Source: an uncultured Stenotrophomonas sp.
GTDB lineage: Bacteria > Pseudomonadota > Gammaproteobacteria > Xanthomonadales > Xanthomonadaceae
DNA: 64,000 bases
Reading direction: 5' to 3'
Assembly (NCBI RefSeq): GCF_913778665.1
Contig: NZ_CAJYVQ010000008.1
Location: 186,001-250,000 of the forward strand
In this document: positions 47,582-58,022 of the stretch, piece by piece
Layout: every line of letters starts with the position of its first letter
Position numbering within the stretch: position 1 is the stretch's first letter
Notes under the pieces: model-generated
Seen by the model: only the letters and a program-made list of their open reading frames with translations
Database searches by the model: none
Told to the model about the DNA's origin: nothing
Made by a program: the position numbers and the translations under genes

Positions 47582-48297
47582 GCGGACTGCGGCGCTGGGC
47601 GACCAGCCTGGCGATCGTGCTGCTGGTGCATGCGCTGTTGATTGGCGCGGCCTGCTGGTGGGCGGCCCGCGCACCGGTGAAGGCTGCAACGGCACCGCCT
47701 GCGGCGTTGATGCTGGAGCTGGCACCGATGGCGCAGGCACCGCCGGTACCGCCGCGCGAAGTCGCCATCGGGCCGCTACAGCAGCAACAGCAGCGGCAGG
47801 TGCCGAAGCCGGCCCTGCGCGAGCAACCGAAGGCGCCGGTGCAGCCGCAAGGTGACCTGCCACCGCCGCGTGCACCGGAGCCGACGCCTTCGCCGGATAC
47901 CGCAGAGGCGAACGTCGCGCAGACCAGCGCACCGCCGCAGGTGGCGGCCGACGAGGCTGCCCGCTATACCGCGCCGCAGACCACGGCCGGCGAACGCAGT
48001 CGCGCCGAGACAATCTGGGAAGGGCGCCTGCTCGGCCATCTGCAGAAGCATCGGCGCTATCCGCGCCAGGCCGAGCGGCTGCGCCAGCAGGGCGTGGTCT
48101 ACGTGCGCTTTGCCGTGTCCCGCGATGGTGCGGTATCCGGATTGAAGCTGGGCCGCAGCGGCGGTTTCGAACTGCTCGACCAGGAGGCGCTGGATACTGT
48201 GCAGCGCGCCAGCCCGGTGCCGGCGCCGCCGGCCGAAGTGGCCGGCGACCCGGTGGAAGTGATGGTGCCGGTGTCGTTTTTCCTGCGCGGGCGCTGA
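47578..48297 (+). CDS. tonB: TonB energy-transducing protein
   Basis: The 239-residue protein has an N-terminal membrane anchor (SLAIVLLVHALLIGAACWW), with the His that contacts ExbB/ExbD in LLVHALL. A Pro/Gln-rich spacer follows (PPREVAIGPLQQQQQRQVPK), then a C-terminal TonB box-binding domain (HLQKHRRYPRQAERLRQQGVVYVRFAVSRDG). It spans the periplasm to energise TonB-dependent receptors; the position suggests service to the HasR-like receptor. The ATG overlaps the exbD stop. The hppA stop codon is 27 bp beyond, on the other strand. Confidence 0.94.
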   Translation: MSGLRRWATSLAIVLLVHALLIGAACWWAARAPVKAATAPPAALMLELAPMAQAPPVPPREVAIGPLQQQQQRQVPKPALREQPKAPVQPQGDLPPPRAPEPTPSPDTAEANVAQTSAPPQVAADEAARYTAPQTTAGERSRAETIWEGRLLGHLQKHRRYPRQAERLRQQGVVYVRFAVSRDGAVSGLKLGRSGGFELLDQEALDTVQRASPVPAPPAEVAGDPVEVMVPVSFFLRGR

Positions 48298-48307
48298 CCT
48301 CGCAGGG

Positions 48308-48324
48308 TTACGCATGGCGCGGAT

Positions 48325-48328
<4 letters not shown>
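48308..48328 (-). repeat. SMAG palindrome supplying the hppA stop codon
   Basis: On the minus strand GTAGATCCGCGCCATGCG begins at 48328; its TAG (48327-48325) is the hppA stop codon. The 3' arm is decayed. It fills the 27-bp gap between the convergent tonB and hppA genes. Confidence 0.7.
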
Positions 48329-50352
<2,024 letters not shown>

Positions 50353-50518
50353 TAGACCCCTCCGCTAAATGGATGGACAAGCATCCAGTGGCGATGAACG
50401 CACCACGAGGGGGACGACGGGCTGCAGCCTGGAACCAACCCGTACCGACCTTGGCGGTCGTCCGACGTATGGCGGTGTTCAGCATTCCCTGGTGCCTGCA
50501 GTATGCGTTCGGCGCACT

Positions 50519-50543
50519 GCAGAGTCGAGCCGTGCTCGACTGC
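50519..50543. repeat. SMAG-like palindrome (AGTCGAGC type)
   Basis: AGTCGAGC (50523-50530) and GCTCGACT (50534-50541) form a perfect 8-bp stem with a CGT loop, flanked by GCAG in place of GTAG. It lies in the 280-bp gap between hppA and the next gene; nothing else is evident there. Confidence 0.65.
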
Positions 50544-50632
50544 CTTTTGGGCGCCAGGTGTGACCCACGCGTCTTTTCACCCCGTTAAGCCATGCTCTGC
50601 AAGCCTGCGCACAGTCCTGAAGGAGATTCCCC

Positions 50633-51136
50633 ATGCGCCTGTCCCTGTTGATGCTTGCCGCCCTGGTCCCGGCCGTGCCGGCATTTGCCGCGGAAACCCC
50701 GGAGCTGCAGCGTGCCGTGGGTGCCGCCCAGGCAGTGGGTGCGGCGCATACGCTGCGCCAGATTCCCGAGGCCTGCGCGCGGCTGGAAGGCGTTTTCACC
50801 GGCGATGCGGCAGCGCCCTACCGCTTCTCCGCCGTGCGTACCAGCGAGCAGTGCCAGCCGCGCGCGCGCTTCGTCGACTACGCCAAGGCGCAGCCAAGTG
50901 CCGACAAGGGCTGGAAGCTCAATGATGTGATCCGCGTACCCAGCGCCGCGTGCCCGGCGCAGCAGGCGGTGGTGCGGGTGTGGCGCCTGCCGTCCAGCAA
51001 CAAGGTCGAGCTGGATGGCCAGGGCCAGTCGCGCATCTACCTGGAAGAGGCGAAGAAGCAGGCGGCGGCCGGCCAGATTCCGCAGGTGACGATGTTCGCC
51101 GCGCAGCTGCAGATGGAAGGCAAGGCCTGCAATTGA
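50633..51136 (+). CDS. Secreted/periplasmic hypothetical protein
   Basis: The 167-residue protein has a clear signal peptide (MRLSLLMLAALVPAVPAFAAETP). The mature part has five Cys (EACARL, SEQCQPR, AACPAQQ, GKACN near the end) and stretches VVRVWRLPSSNKVELDGQGQSRIYLEEAKK. No family is recognised. ATG 50633 follows AAGGAGA. It is divergent from hppA and converges on the DUF488 gene. Confidence 0.78.
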   Translation: MRLSLLMLAALVPAVPAFAAETPELQRAVGAAQAVGAAHTLRQIPEACARLEGVFTGDAAAPYRFSAVRTSEQCQPRARFVDYAKAQPSADKGWKLNDVIRVPSAACPAQQAVVRVWRLPSSNKVELDGQGQSRIYLEEAKKQAAAGQIPQVTMFAAQLQMEGKACN

Positions 51137-51137
51137 A

Positions 51138-51202
51138 ACTGCGTGGGCAATGCACCCACGCAGTCATTCCACGGGTATTGCCTGCCGCTGGCCGGCAATA
51201 CC
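51138..51202. terminator. Two hairpins between convergent genes
   Basis: ACTGCGTGGG (51138-51147) pairs with CCCACGCAGT (51155-51164). A second stem, GGTATTGCC (51174-51182) and GGCAATACC (51194-51202), encloses an inner GCC/GGC pair (GCCGCTGGC). No T-tracts follow. They probably separate the convergent units. Confidence 0.65.
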
Positions 51203-51207
51203 ACCGA

Positions 51208-51594
51208 TCAGGCCAACGTCGCTCCCCGTGCCACCAGCAACGCGCGCAGCGCCGTGCGGTGGCAGTGCGCTTCATCCTCGCAGTAGCAGCCCACGCTGAT
51301 GTCGCTGTGCTGCGACATCGCGGCCAGAAGATCCAGCGCGTGGGCGGCAGCGGGCGCCTTCATCTCAGCCTGGTAGTGGCGGAAGAAGGCATTCCAGTCG
51401 GTGGGGGTCTTCGCTTCATGCGCCTGCTTCACCAGTTCCGCGCTGGGTGACAGGGTCGGGAACCAGACGTCGTACCAGTCCTGCCGGGCGAACTCGCTGC
51501 GTGGCACACCGCGCGGTGGCCGCCGCACCGTGCCGATGCGCAGGCCTTCGCCAGGGGCGCGCGGCGTACCGAGTCGAACAACACGCAGTGCCAT
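51208..51594 (-). CDS. DUF488 family protein
   Basis: The 128-residue protein follows the DUF488 pattern: VVRLGTPRAPGEGLRIGTVRRPPRGVPR at the start, then WYDVWFPTLSPSAELVKQ, WNAFFRHYQAEM and a C-terminal VGCYCEDEAHCHRTALRALL. The C-x-C-x5-C-H-R motif near the end is conserved in the family and could bind a metal. It is cytosolic; function not established. It ends 27 bp upstream of the phosphofructokinase start region on the same strand, so co-transcription downstream of that gene is likely. Confidence 0.88.
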   Translation of the reverse strand: MALRVVRLGTPRAPGEGLRIGTVRRPPRGVPRSEFARQDWYDVWFPTLSPSAELVKQAHEAKTPTDWNAFFRHYQAEMKAPAAAHALDLLAAMSQHSDISVGCYCEDEAHCHRTALRALLVARGATLA

Positions 51595-51621
51595 GGATGC
51601 CCCTCCGTCCCCTTTTTGCGA

Positions 51622-52878
51622 TCAATCTTCGAAGGGCGGCAGCTTCTGCTTCACCGCCACGTTCTTCAGCGTGACGTACTTCGGCAGGCCGTCGGCGCCG
51701 TAGGGCAGTGGCGCTTCGCCCTTGATCAGCGGCGACAGGTAGACGCGCGCCTTGGCGGTGATGCCGAAGCCATCGCGGCGGATGAAGCCGGCCGGCATCT
51801 TTTTCTCGTGGTTGGCGATCTTCGACAGCGGCGCTGCCTCGATCTTCCAGCGATAGGGCGCATCGCTGCTGCGCACGATCACCGGCATCACCCCGTTCAG
51901 GCCCTTCAGCGCCAGCTGCACGGCGGCCTTGCCCACGGCCTGTGCCTGCTCCCAGTCGGTCTTGCTGGCCAGGTGGCGGGCCGAGCGCTGCAGATAGTCG
52001 GGCAGGGCCCAATGCACCTTCAGCCCCAACTGGTCCTTGACCCGGCCGGCCAGGTGCGCGGCCACGCCACCCAGCTGCGAGTGCCCGAAGGAGTCCTTGC
52101 CGCCACCGGCGTCGGCGACGAAGCGGCCATCGGCGGTGGCGATGCCTTCCGAGGCCACCACCACGCAGTAGCCGACGCGCTCGACCACTGCCTTCACCTT
52201 GGCCAGGAACACCGCCTCGTCGTAGGCGCGCTCGGGCAGCAGGATGATGTGCGGCGCTTCGTCATCGCCGTTGCCAGCCAGACCGGCGGCCGCAGCCAGC
52301 CAGCCAGCGTGGCGGCCCATCGCCTCGTAGATGAAGACGCGGGTGGAGGTTTCGGCCATTGCCGCCACGTCCAGTGCTGCTTCGCGTACCGATACGGCGG
52401 TGTACTTGGCCGCCGAGCCGAAGCCGGGGCAGGTGTCGGTCACCGCCAGGTCGTTGTCGATGGTCTTGGGCACGCCGATGCAGGTCAGGTCGTAGCCGGA
52501 GGCCTTGGCCAGCTGCGAGACCTTCAGTGCGGTGTCGGCCGAGTCGTTGCCGCCGTTGTAGAGGAACCAGCGCACGTCATGGGCACGCAGTACCTCCAGC
52601 AGGCGGTCGTAGCGGGCGCGGTCGGCGTCCAGCGATTTCAGCTTGACCCGGCACGATCCGAAGGCGCCGCCCGGGGTATGGGCGAGGGCACGGATGGCCG
52701 CAGCGCTCTCCTTGCTGGTGTCGATCAGTTCCTCGCGCAGTGCGCCGAGGATGCCGTTGCGCGCGGCCAGGACCTTGATGCCCTTGGCCCGCGCCTGCTC
52801 GATCACCGCCGCCGCCGTGGCGTTGATGACCGCGGTGACACCACCGGATTGGGCGTAGAGGAGAGTACCGTTGCGCAT
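51622..52878 (-). CDS. pfp: Pyrophosphate-dependent 6-phosphofructokinase
   Basis: The 418-residue enzyme interconverts fructose 6-phosphate and fructose 1,6-bisphosphate. The active site reads YNGGNDSADT with Asp112 in the position that is Gly in ATP-dependent enzymes, and VPKTIDNDLAVTDTCPGFGSA with Lys138; both are marks of PPi dependence. Xanthomonas campestris has a characterised PPi-dependent enzyme of this type. ATG 52878 (MRNGTLLYAQSGG) is the natural start. It is divergent from adk by 136 bp. Two pyrophosphatases lie in the same window. Confidence 0.92.
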   Translation of the reverse strand: MRNGTLLYAQSGGVTAVINATAAAVIEQARAKGIKVLAARNGILGALREELIDTSKESAAAIRALAHTPGGAFGSCRVKLKSLDADRARYDRLLEVLRAHDVRWFLYNGGNDSADTALKVSQLAKASGYDLTCIGVPKTIDNDLAVTDTCPGFGSAAKYTAVSVREAALDVAAMAETSTRVFIYEAMGRHAGWLAAAAGLAGNGDDEAPHIILLPERAYDEAVFLAKVKAVVERVGYCVVVASEGIATADGRFVADAGGGKDSFGHSQLGGVAAHLAGRVKDQLGLKVHWALPDYLQRSARHLASKTDWEQAQAVGKAAVQLALKGLNGVMPVIVRSSDAPYRWKIEAAPLSKIANHEKKMPAGFIRRDGFGITAKARVYLSPLIKGEAPLPYGADGLPKYVTLKNVAVKQKLPPFED

Positions 52879-53014
52879 GCGTCTACCTGCTCGGGGGAAA
52901 GGACATTGCAGGGACATTACCCGGATGCGGTAAAGTGGCGCTATTGCGGTGCAGCGATACCGGTCCGTCCGGGACGCGAACCTTCTTTGTTTTCAACACG
53001 TTGGAGTCAGGTCA

Positions 53015-53578
53015 ATGCGATTGGTTCTGTTGGGACCGCCCGGTTCGGGCAAGGGGACACAGGCGACGCGCCTGAAGGAAAAGCTGGGGATCGCCCACAT
53101 TTCGACCGGTGACATGCTGCGCGCGGAAATCGCCGCGGGCACGGAGCTGGGCAAGCAGGCCAAGACGGTGATGGATGCCGGCAACCTGGTGTCGGACGAC
53201 ATCCTGCTGGGCATGCTGGAGTCGCGCCTGACCCAGGCTGATGTCGCCAAGGGCTTCATCCTCGATGGCTATCCGCGCAATGTGGCCCAGGCCAATGCGA
53301 TGGACGGCCTGCTCGCCAAGATCGGCCAGCCGCTGGACGCCGTGGTGCAGCTGGACGTGGCCACTGAGCTGCTGGTCGACCGCATCGCCGGTCGCGCCAA
53401 GGAGCAGGGTCGCGCCGACGACAATCCGGAAGCGGTGCGTCAGCGCCTGCAGGTCTACAACGACCAGACCGCCCCGGTGGTCGACTTCTACGCCGGCCGT
53501 GGCACCCTGGCCCGCGTTGACGGCGTCGGTGAACTGGACGAGATCGAAGCCCGCATCCTGGCGGCGATCAAGGCCTGA
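53015..53578 (+). CDS. adk: Adenylate kinase
   Basis: The 187-residue enzyme interconverts ATP + AMP and 2 ADP. The P-loop is GPPGSGKGT (residues 7-15), the AMP site includes STGDMLRAEI, and GFILDGYPRNVAQA is the signature. The LID is the short form (RIAGRAKEQGRADDNPEAVRQRL) without zinc cysteines. ATG 53015 follows TTGGAG. A GC-rich hairpin lies about 45 bp past the stop. Confidence 0.97.
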   Translation: MRLVLLGPPGSGKGTQATRLKEKLGIAHISTGDMLRAEIAAGTELGKQAKTVMDAGNLVSDDILLGMLESRLTQADVAKGFILDGYPRNVAQANAMDGLLAKIGQPLDAVVQLDVATELLVDRIAGRAKEQGRADDNPEAVRQRLQVYNDQTAPVVDFYAGRGTLARVDGVGELDEIEARILAAIKA

Positions 53579-53622
53579 CCCGGCCAGGCCGGCCTGCTGC
53601 CGGCCCTTCGGGCGAAAAAACA

Positions 53623-53650
53623 CAGGCCTGGTCCGCGAGGATCAGGCCTG
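53623..53650. terminator. GC-rich hairpin 3' of adk
   Basis: CAGGCCTGGTCC (53623-53634), a GCGA loop and GGATCAGGCCTG (53639-53650) form a 12-bp stem with one wobble. An A-run (GCGAAAAAACA) precedes it, but no T-run follows, so terminator strength is uncertain. Confidence 0.6.
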
Positions 53651-53905
53651 CGTCGTTGGATAGGCGCCAGCAGAGGGCTTGCTCAGGGCCCCGCAGCATG
53701 AGCTCCCTTGGGGATGGCCTCTTGGGGAGTAGGACCGGTTCGGGTACTGCGGCTGGCAGTTCGAATTGTGTCCGGGTTCACAGAACATCGCTATCGGGAA
53801 TTCCCTGACAGAAGATTGGAGTTTTCTCACATCCCGTGTAGGACTTGTCTTACCCGGGAGCGGACATTGGCCCTATACAGCCGTCTTCGGTCACAATCCT
53901 CGCTC
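53651..53905. other. Gene-free leader region upstream of mpl with possible RNA structure
   Basis: No gene is supported from the adk hairpin to the mpl start. GCCAGC (53666-53671) and GCTGGC (53752-53757) can close an 80-nt structured domain with several inner GC-rich stems (CTCCC and GGGGAG) and four GGA triplets. A small RNA is possible but I could not match it to a known family. Confidence 0.35.
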
Positions 53906-55270
53906 ATGAGCAGCGTACATATCCTTGCAATCGCCGGCACCTTCATGGGCGGCGTGGCCGCCCTGGCGCGGGAACTGGGCCATCCGGTCAGCGGCAGCGA
54001 CCAGGCCATCTATCCGCCGATGTCGACCCAGCTCGAACAGCTGGGTATCACTCTGGACCAGGGCTATCGCGCCGACAGCGTGCCGGCCGGCACCGACGAG
54101 GTGGTTATCGGCAATGCGCTGTCGCGCGGCAATCCGGCCGTGGAAGCGGTACTCGACGCTGGCCAGCGTTACATTTCCGGTGCGCAGTGGCTGTCCGAGC
54201 AGGTGCTGCCTGGCCGCGATACCCTGGCTGTGGCCGGTACCCACGGCAAGACCACCACCACCACCATCCTCACCTGGCTGCTGGAAAGCGCCGGGCGCTC
54301 GCCGGGCTTCCTGATCGGCGGCGTGGCCGAGGACTTTGGCGTTTCCGCACGTTTGGGCCAGGGCCGCGAGTTCGTGGTCGAGGCCGATGAATACGACACC
54401 GCCTTCTTCGACAAGCGCAGCAAGTTCGTGCATTACCGGCCGCTGGTGGCCATCCTCAACAACCTTGAGTACGACCACGCCGACATCTTCCCGGACGTTG
54501 CCGCGATCCAGCGTCAGTTCCACCATCTGGTGCGCACGGTACCGGCGCGTGGCCGCCTGATCGTCAATGGCGAGGATCTGCACCTGGCCGAGGTGCTGGC
54601 GATGGGCTGCTGGACCCCGGTCGAGCGCTTCGGCTTCGACCCGTCGCTGGAATGGCATGCGGAGCTGCTGGCTGCTGATGGCAGCGCATTCCGCGTGCAC
54701 CATCGCGGGCAGGCGCTGGGTGACGTGCAGTGGTCGCTGCTCGGCCGCCACAACGTGCTCAACGGCCTGGCCGCGCTGGCTGCCGCGCATGCGGTGGGCG
54801 TGGCGCCGGCCGAAGTGATCCCGGCGCTGGCGCGCTTCCGCAGCGTCAAGCGCCGCATGGAAGTGATCGGCAGCCATCACGGTATCACCGTCTACGACGA
54901 TTTCGCCCATCACCCGACCGCGATCGCCACCACGCTGGAAGGCCTGCGGGCCAAGGTCGGCGATGCGCGCATCGTGGTTGCGATGGAGCCGCGCAGCAAT
55001 TCGATGCGGCTGGGCGCCCATGCGCAGGCGCTGGCCCCGTCGCTGGCGCTGGCCGACGAAGTGGTGTTCCTGCACCGCCCGGAGCTGGCCTGGGATGCGG
55101 CTGCGGTGATCGCCGCGGTGCAAGGCGAAGCCCATGCAGTGCCGGATACCGACGCGTTGCTGGCGCAGTTGCAGGCCAGCGCGCGCAGCGGCGATCACGT
55201 GGTGTTCATGTCCAACGGCGGATTCGACGGCGCACCGCGCCGCTTCCTCGCCGCGCTGCAGGCGCGATGA
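53906..55270 (+). CDS. mpl: UDP-N-acetylmuramate:L-alanyl-gamma-D-glutamyl-meso-diaminopimelate ligase Mpl
   Basis: The 454-residue ATP-dependent Mur ligase reattaches recycled tripeptide to UDP-MurNAc in peptidoglycan recycling. The N-terminal domain starts VHILAIAGTFMGGVAALARELGHPVSGSD, the ATP-binding motif is AVAGTHGKTTTTTIL and the middle domain has VVEADEYDTAFFD and LNNLEYDHADIF. The C-terminal domain includes VYDDFAHHPTAI and MEPRSNSMRLG. The ATG at 53906 is used. The stop overlaps the next start by ATGA. Confidence 0.95.
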   Translation: MSSVHILAIAGTFMGGVAALARELGHPVSGSDQAIYPPMSTQLEQLGITLDQGYRADSVPAGTDEVVIGNALSRGNPAVEAVLDAGQRYISGAQWLSEQVLPGRDTLAVAGTHGKTTTTTILTWLLESAGRSPGFLIGGVAEDFGVSARLGQGREFVVEADEYDTAFFDKRSKFVHYRPLVAILNNLEYDHADIFPDVAAIQRQFHHLVRTVPARGRLIVNGEDLHLAEVLAMGCWTPVERFGFDPSLEWHAELLAADGSAFRVHHRGQALGDVQWSLLGRHNVLNGLAALAAAHAVGVAPAEVIPALARFRSVKRRMEVIGSHHGITVYDDFAHHPTAIATTLEGLRAKVGDARIVVAMEPRSNSMRLGAHAQALAPSLALADEVVFLHRPELAWDAAAVIAAVQGEAHAVPDTDALLAQLQASARSGDHVVFMSNGGFDGAPRRFLAALQAR

Positions 55271-55845
55271 GCGCCGATACCTCGCTGCCGCTGTTTCCGC
55301 TGCACACCACGCTGGTGCCGGGTGCGGCGGTGGGCCTGCGCGTGTTCGAGCGGCGCTATCTGGATCTGGTCCGCGACAGCGGCCGCAGTGGCGAAGGCTT
55401 TGGTGTCTGCCTGATCCTCGATGGCCACGAAGTGGGCGCACCGGCAACGCCGGCGGCTTATGGCGTGCAGGTGCGCATCGAAGACTTCGATGTCGGCGCC
55501 GACGGCGTGCTGCAGCTGCGCCTGCGCGGCACCCGCCGCTTCCATGTCGATCGCACTCGGGTGCGTGACAACGGGCTGGTGGTGGCCGACGTGCGCTGGT
55601 GCGAGGAAGACCCCGACGACGAACTGCGGCCACAGCATGCGTTGCTGGCCACGGTGCTGGGGCACATCATCGAACAGGCCGGTGAGGCCTACGCGCCGGC
55701 CAATCCGGCATTGCTCGACCAGGCCAGTTGGGTCGGCTGGCGGTTGGCCGAACTGCTGCCGCTGAGCGAGCAGCAGCGGTTGCAGCTGCTGCAGCTGGAC
55801 GACCCGCACCAGCGTCTGCAGCAGTTGCTGGGCTGGATGCCGTAG
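55267..55845 (+). CDS. LON substrate-binding-domain (peptidase S16 N-terminal) protein
   Basis: The 192-residue protein begins LPLFPLHTTLVPGAAVGLRVFERRYLDLVRD, the start of the Lon N-terminal (LON_substr_bdg) domain. It then has GEGFGVCLI, FDVGADGVLQLRLRGTRRF and a helical C-terminus, with no AAA or protease domain. Stand-alone LON-domain proteins occur widely; function is not established. It is coupled to mpl by an ATGA overlap. Its TAG stop is followed closely by SMAG palindromes. Confidence 0.9.
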   Translation: MSADTSLPLFPLHTTLVPGAAVGLRVFERRYLDLVRDSGRSGEGFGVCLILDGHEVGAPATPAAYGVQVRIEDFDVGADGVLQLRLRGTRRFHVDRTRVRDNGLVVADVRWCEEDPDDELRPQHALLATVLGHIIEQAGEAYAPANPALLDQASWVGWRLAELLPLSEQQRLQLLQLDDPHQRLQQLLGWMP

Positions 55846-55850
55846 AAGCC

Positions 55851-55936
55851 ATCCACGCATGGCGTGGATCTACCTTTGCCGGGCAGGGCCCGGCATTGCC
55901 CGTCCGTGCTCCGGTAGCGCCGGGTCATGCCCGGCG
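55851..55936. repeat. Cluster of three SMAG palindromes
   Basis: Within 86 bp: ATCCACGCATGGCGTGGAT with CTAC (55851-55873), GCCGGGCAGGGCCCGGC (55878-55894) and GTAGCGCCGGGTCATGCCCG with GCG (55914-55936). They fill the gap between the convergent LON-domain and DedA-PAP2 genes. Confidence 0.85.
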
Positions 55937-55942
55937 GCTCCA

Positions 55943-57937
55943 TCACGGTGTGGTCTTCAACCGCAGCACCGGCAAGCCGGTTTCTGTGTGCACATCCTCC
56001 CGCTGCGGGAGCCCCTGCACGGCACCCTTCACTGCGTTCATCGCCGGATCGACGCCGCGCACCGGGTGCCACATGCCGATCCATTCGAAATGGCGTTCGT
56101 AGCGCAGTGTCTGTGCGCTGCCCAGCCACAGCGGTGTGTTGCCCGGCTGCAGCTGTGCCGGTGCCGGCCATAGCCGCAGCACATAGCGCTCATCCGGCCG
56201 CGCGCCCTGGCGCACCATCAGCAGGGCTTCCACGCGGGTTTCCAGCGTCGCCGGCAGTACCGGCAGCTCGTCGGCGCCGGTGTTCTTGTCCAGCATCAGC
56301 AGCGCCTGCTGCCAGCCGGCTTGCTCCTGCTGCTTCCAGCCACGCGCTTCCAGCTGCGCCTGCAGCGGTGCCAGCGGGCCTGCCACCTGCACGTCCAGCG
56401 GCCAGCGCTGATCGTCGTCGAACTCATTGCGACGCGCAGGCAATGTCGCCCAGTCGTGCTGCCACCAGGCCTGCATGTCCATCGCCTGCGGTGCCGGCAG
56501 GGTGGGTTCAAAGCGCTCCAGCTTCACCGGGATATTGCGCGGCGCGTACCACATCGCCGCCACGGCAAAGACGCCGTAGAACAGCCAGGCTACCGGCTTC
56601 ACCCAGAACGAGCGGTTGAAGCGGCGGCGATAGGCGATGCCCAGCACCAGCAGCCAGAACGTGCCGAACAACATGCCGCCGATCACATCGCTCAGCCAGT
56701 GAGCGCCAAGGTACAGGCGCGAGAAGCCGATCAGGCTGACCACGATGCCCGAAACCAGGTACGGCCAGACCCGGGTGCGGCCGGGCATTTCGCGCGCGAT
56801 CAGCACCGCGAAGAAGCCGAAGGTGATGGTGGCCATGGTCACCGACACCGATGGGAAGCCGAAGCCGCTGCTGGCATCCACCGGGCGCACCACATCGACG
56901 GTGGCGCCGAGCAGCATGGTCAGCGCCAGGCCGAAGGCCAGGGCCGCCAGCCAGTGCGCGGCGGCCATCCAGCGCCGGCGCCAGATCAGATAGCCCATTG
57001 CCGCTGCGGTGGCCGGCAGCAGGACCTGCCACGCACCCAGCGATGCCAGCGCGGCCATCGGATAGTCGGCCAGCGGGTTGCGCAGTGCCAGCATGGCCTG
57101 GTGCACCAGCAGGTCGATCGCCAGCGGTTCGCCATGCGCGACCACCACGGTCAGCAGCGCGAACCAGCCCCAGCCCAGCAACAGCAGCATCAGCGCCAGC
57201 ATCGCCAGCGGCACCGATTCGCGCCGCTTCGGGTCCAGAACGCCCACTGTGTAGCGGCCCAGCGTGGGGTGGCGGTTGGACCAGTCCAGCAGTCGCGCCA
57301 GCCAGTTGTCCATGCGCGCCGCCGACCAGCGGTAGCCATAGAGCACGATGGCCCAGACCAGGCTGAGGATCACGGCCAGCAGGCCGACCACCACCACCAG
57401 GCGCCCGGCCACCGCCGCGACCGCGTCATACGCTTCACCGAGGATCCAGCCCGGCGCCAGGAACAGCACCGCCCAGGAAATGCTGGCGATGCCGCTGGCC
57501 TGCACGTAGCGGCTGGCCGGCATCTTCATCATGCCGGCGATGGCCGGTACGAACGGGCGGATAGCACCGACATAGCGCGCCACCAGGATGCTCTTGAACG
57601 CGTTGCGGCGGAACAGGTTCTCGCCGCGATCCAGCAGCTGCGGATAGCGGCTGAACGGCCACACGCCGCGCAGGCGGTCGCCCCAGCGCCGGCCGATCCA
57701 ATAACTGATGCCGTCACCGGCGAACGCGCCCAGCGCCGCCGCAGCCACCGCATACGGCCCAGAAATCTGGCCCAGGCCGATGAACACGCCGACGGCGAAC
57801 AACAGCGGCAACGCCGGCACGATGGCGCCGAGAATGATGACCGCATCGCAGAAGGCGATGAGGAAAATAACGGCACCGGCCAGCACGGGGTGGGCGGCAA
57901 TCCACGCGAGGGTGGCGTCGATCCATGAAGAGTCCAT
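55943..57937 (-). CDS. DedA - PAP2-like - LssY C-terminal fusion membrane protein
   Basis: The 664-residue inner membrane protein has three parts. The first is a DedA/SNARE-associated domain (about 20-210, with GAFAGDGISYWIGRRWGDRLR and ARYVGAIRPFVPAIAGMMKM). The second is a PAP2-like domain (about 260-450), ending in the intact SRLYLGAHWLSDVIGG. The third is a soluble LssY-type region (about 480-664). The PAP2 catalytic motif PSGH reads PSVS (Pro362 to Ser365), and the KxxxxxxRP lysine is Gly344, so phosphatase activity is doubtful. DedA proteins act in undecaprenyl-phosphate or lipid flipping. ATG 57937 is used. Confidence 0.9.
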   Translation of the reverse strand: MDSSWIDATLAWIAAHPVLAGAVIFLIAFCDAVIILGAIVPALPLLFAVGVFIGLGQISGPYAVAAAALGAFAGDGISYWIGRRWGDRLRGVWPFSRYPQLLDRGENLFRRNAFKSILVARYVGAIRPFVPAIAGMMKMPASRYVQASGIASISWAVLFLAPGWILGEAYDAVAAVAGRLVVVVGLLAVILSLVWAIVLYGYRWSAARMDNWLARLLDWSNRHPTLGRYTVGVLDPKRRESVPLAMLALMLLLLGWGWFALLTVVVAHGEPLAIDLLVHQAMLALRNPLADYPMAALASLGAWQVLLPATAAAMGYLIWRRRWMAAAHWLAALAFGLALTMLLGATVDVVRPVDASSGFGFPSVSVTMATITFGFFAVLIAREMPGRTRVWPYLVSGIVVSLIGFSRLYLGAHWLSDVIGGMLFGTFWLLVLGIAYRRRFNRSFWVKPVAWLFYGVFAVAAMWYAPRNIPVKLERFEPTLPAPQAMDMQAWWQHDWATLPARRNEFDDDQRWPLDVQVAGPLAPLQAQLEARGWKQQEQAGWQQALLMLDKNTGADELPVLPATLETRVEALLMVRQGARPDERYVLRLWPAPAQLQPGNTPLWLGSAQTLRYERHFEWIGMWHPVRGVDPAMNAVKGAVQGLPQREDVHTETGLPVLRLKTTP

Positions 57938-58022
57938 TGCCCGATTATAGGGGCGTGCAGGTGACTGGTTCCCAGCGCCTTGGTGACCGTTTGCAACCGG
58001 CGCCATCGCCTAGAATGGGTCC

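Noticed and set aside
53666..53757. 6S RNA upstream of mpl
   Set aside because: The fold is shorter than 6S RNA, and I could not identify the central bubble or the usual neighbouring gene.
55851..55936. The three clustered palindromes as a small CRISPR array
   Set aside because: The repeats are palindromic SMAG elements of differing sequence and irregular spacing, with no uniform repeat-spacer pattern.
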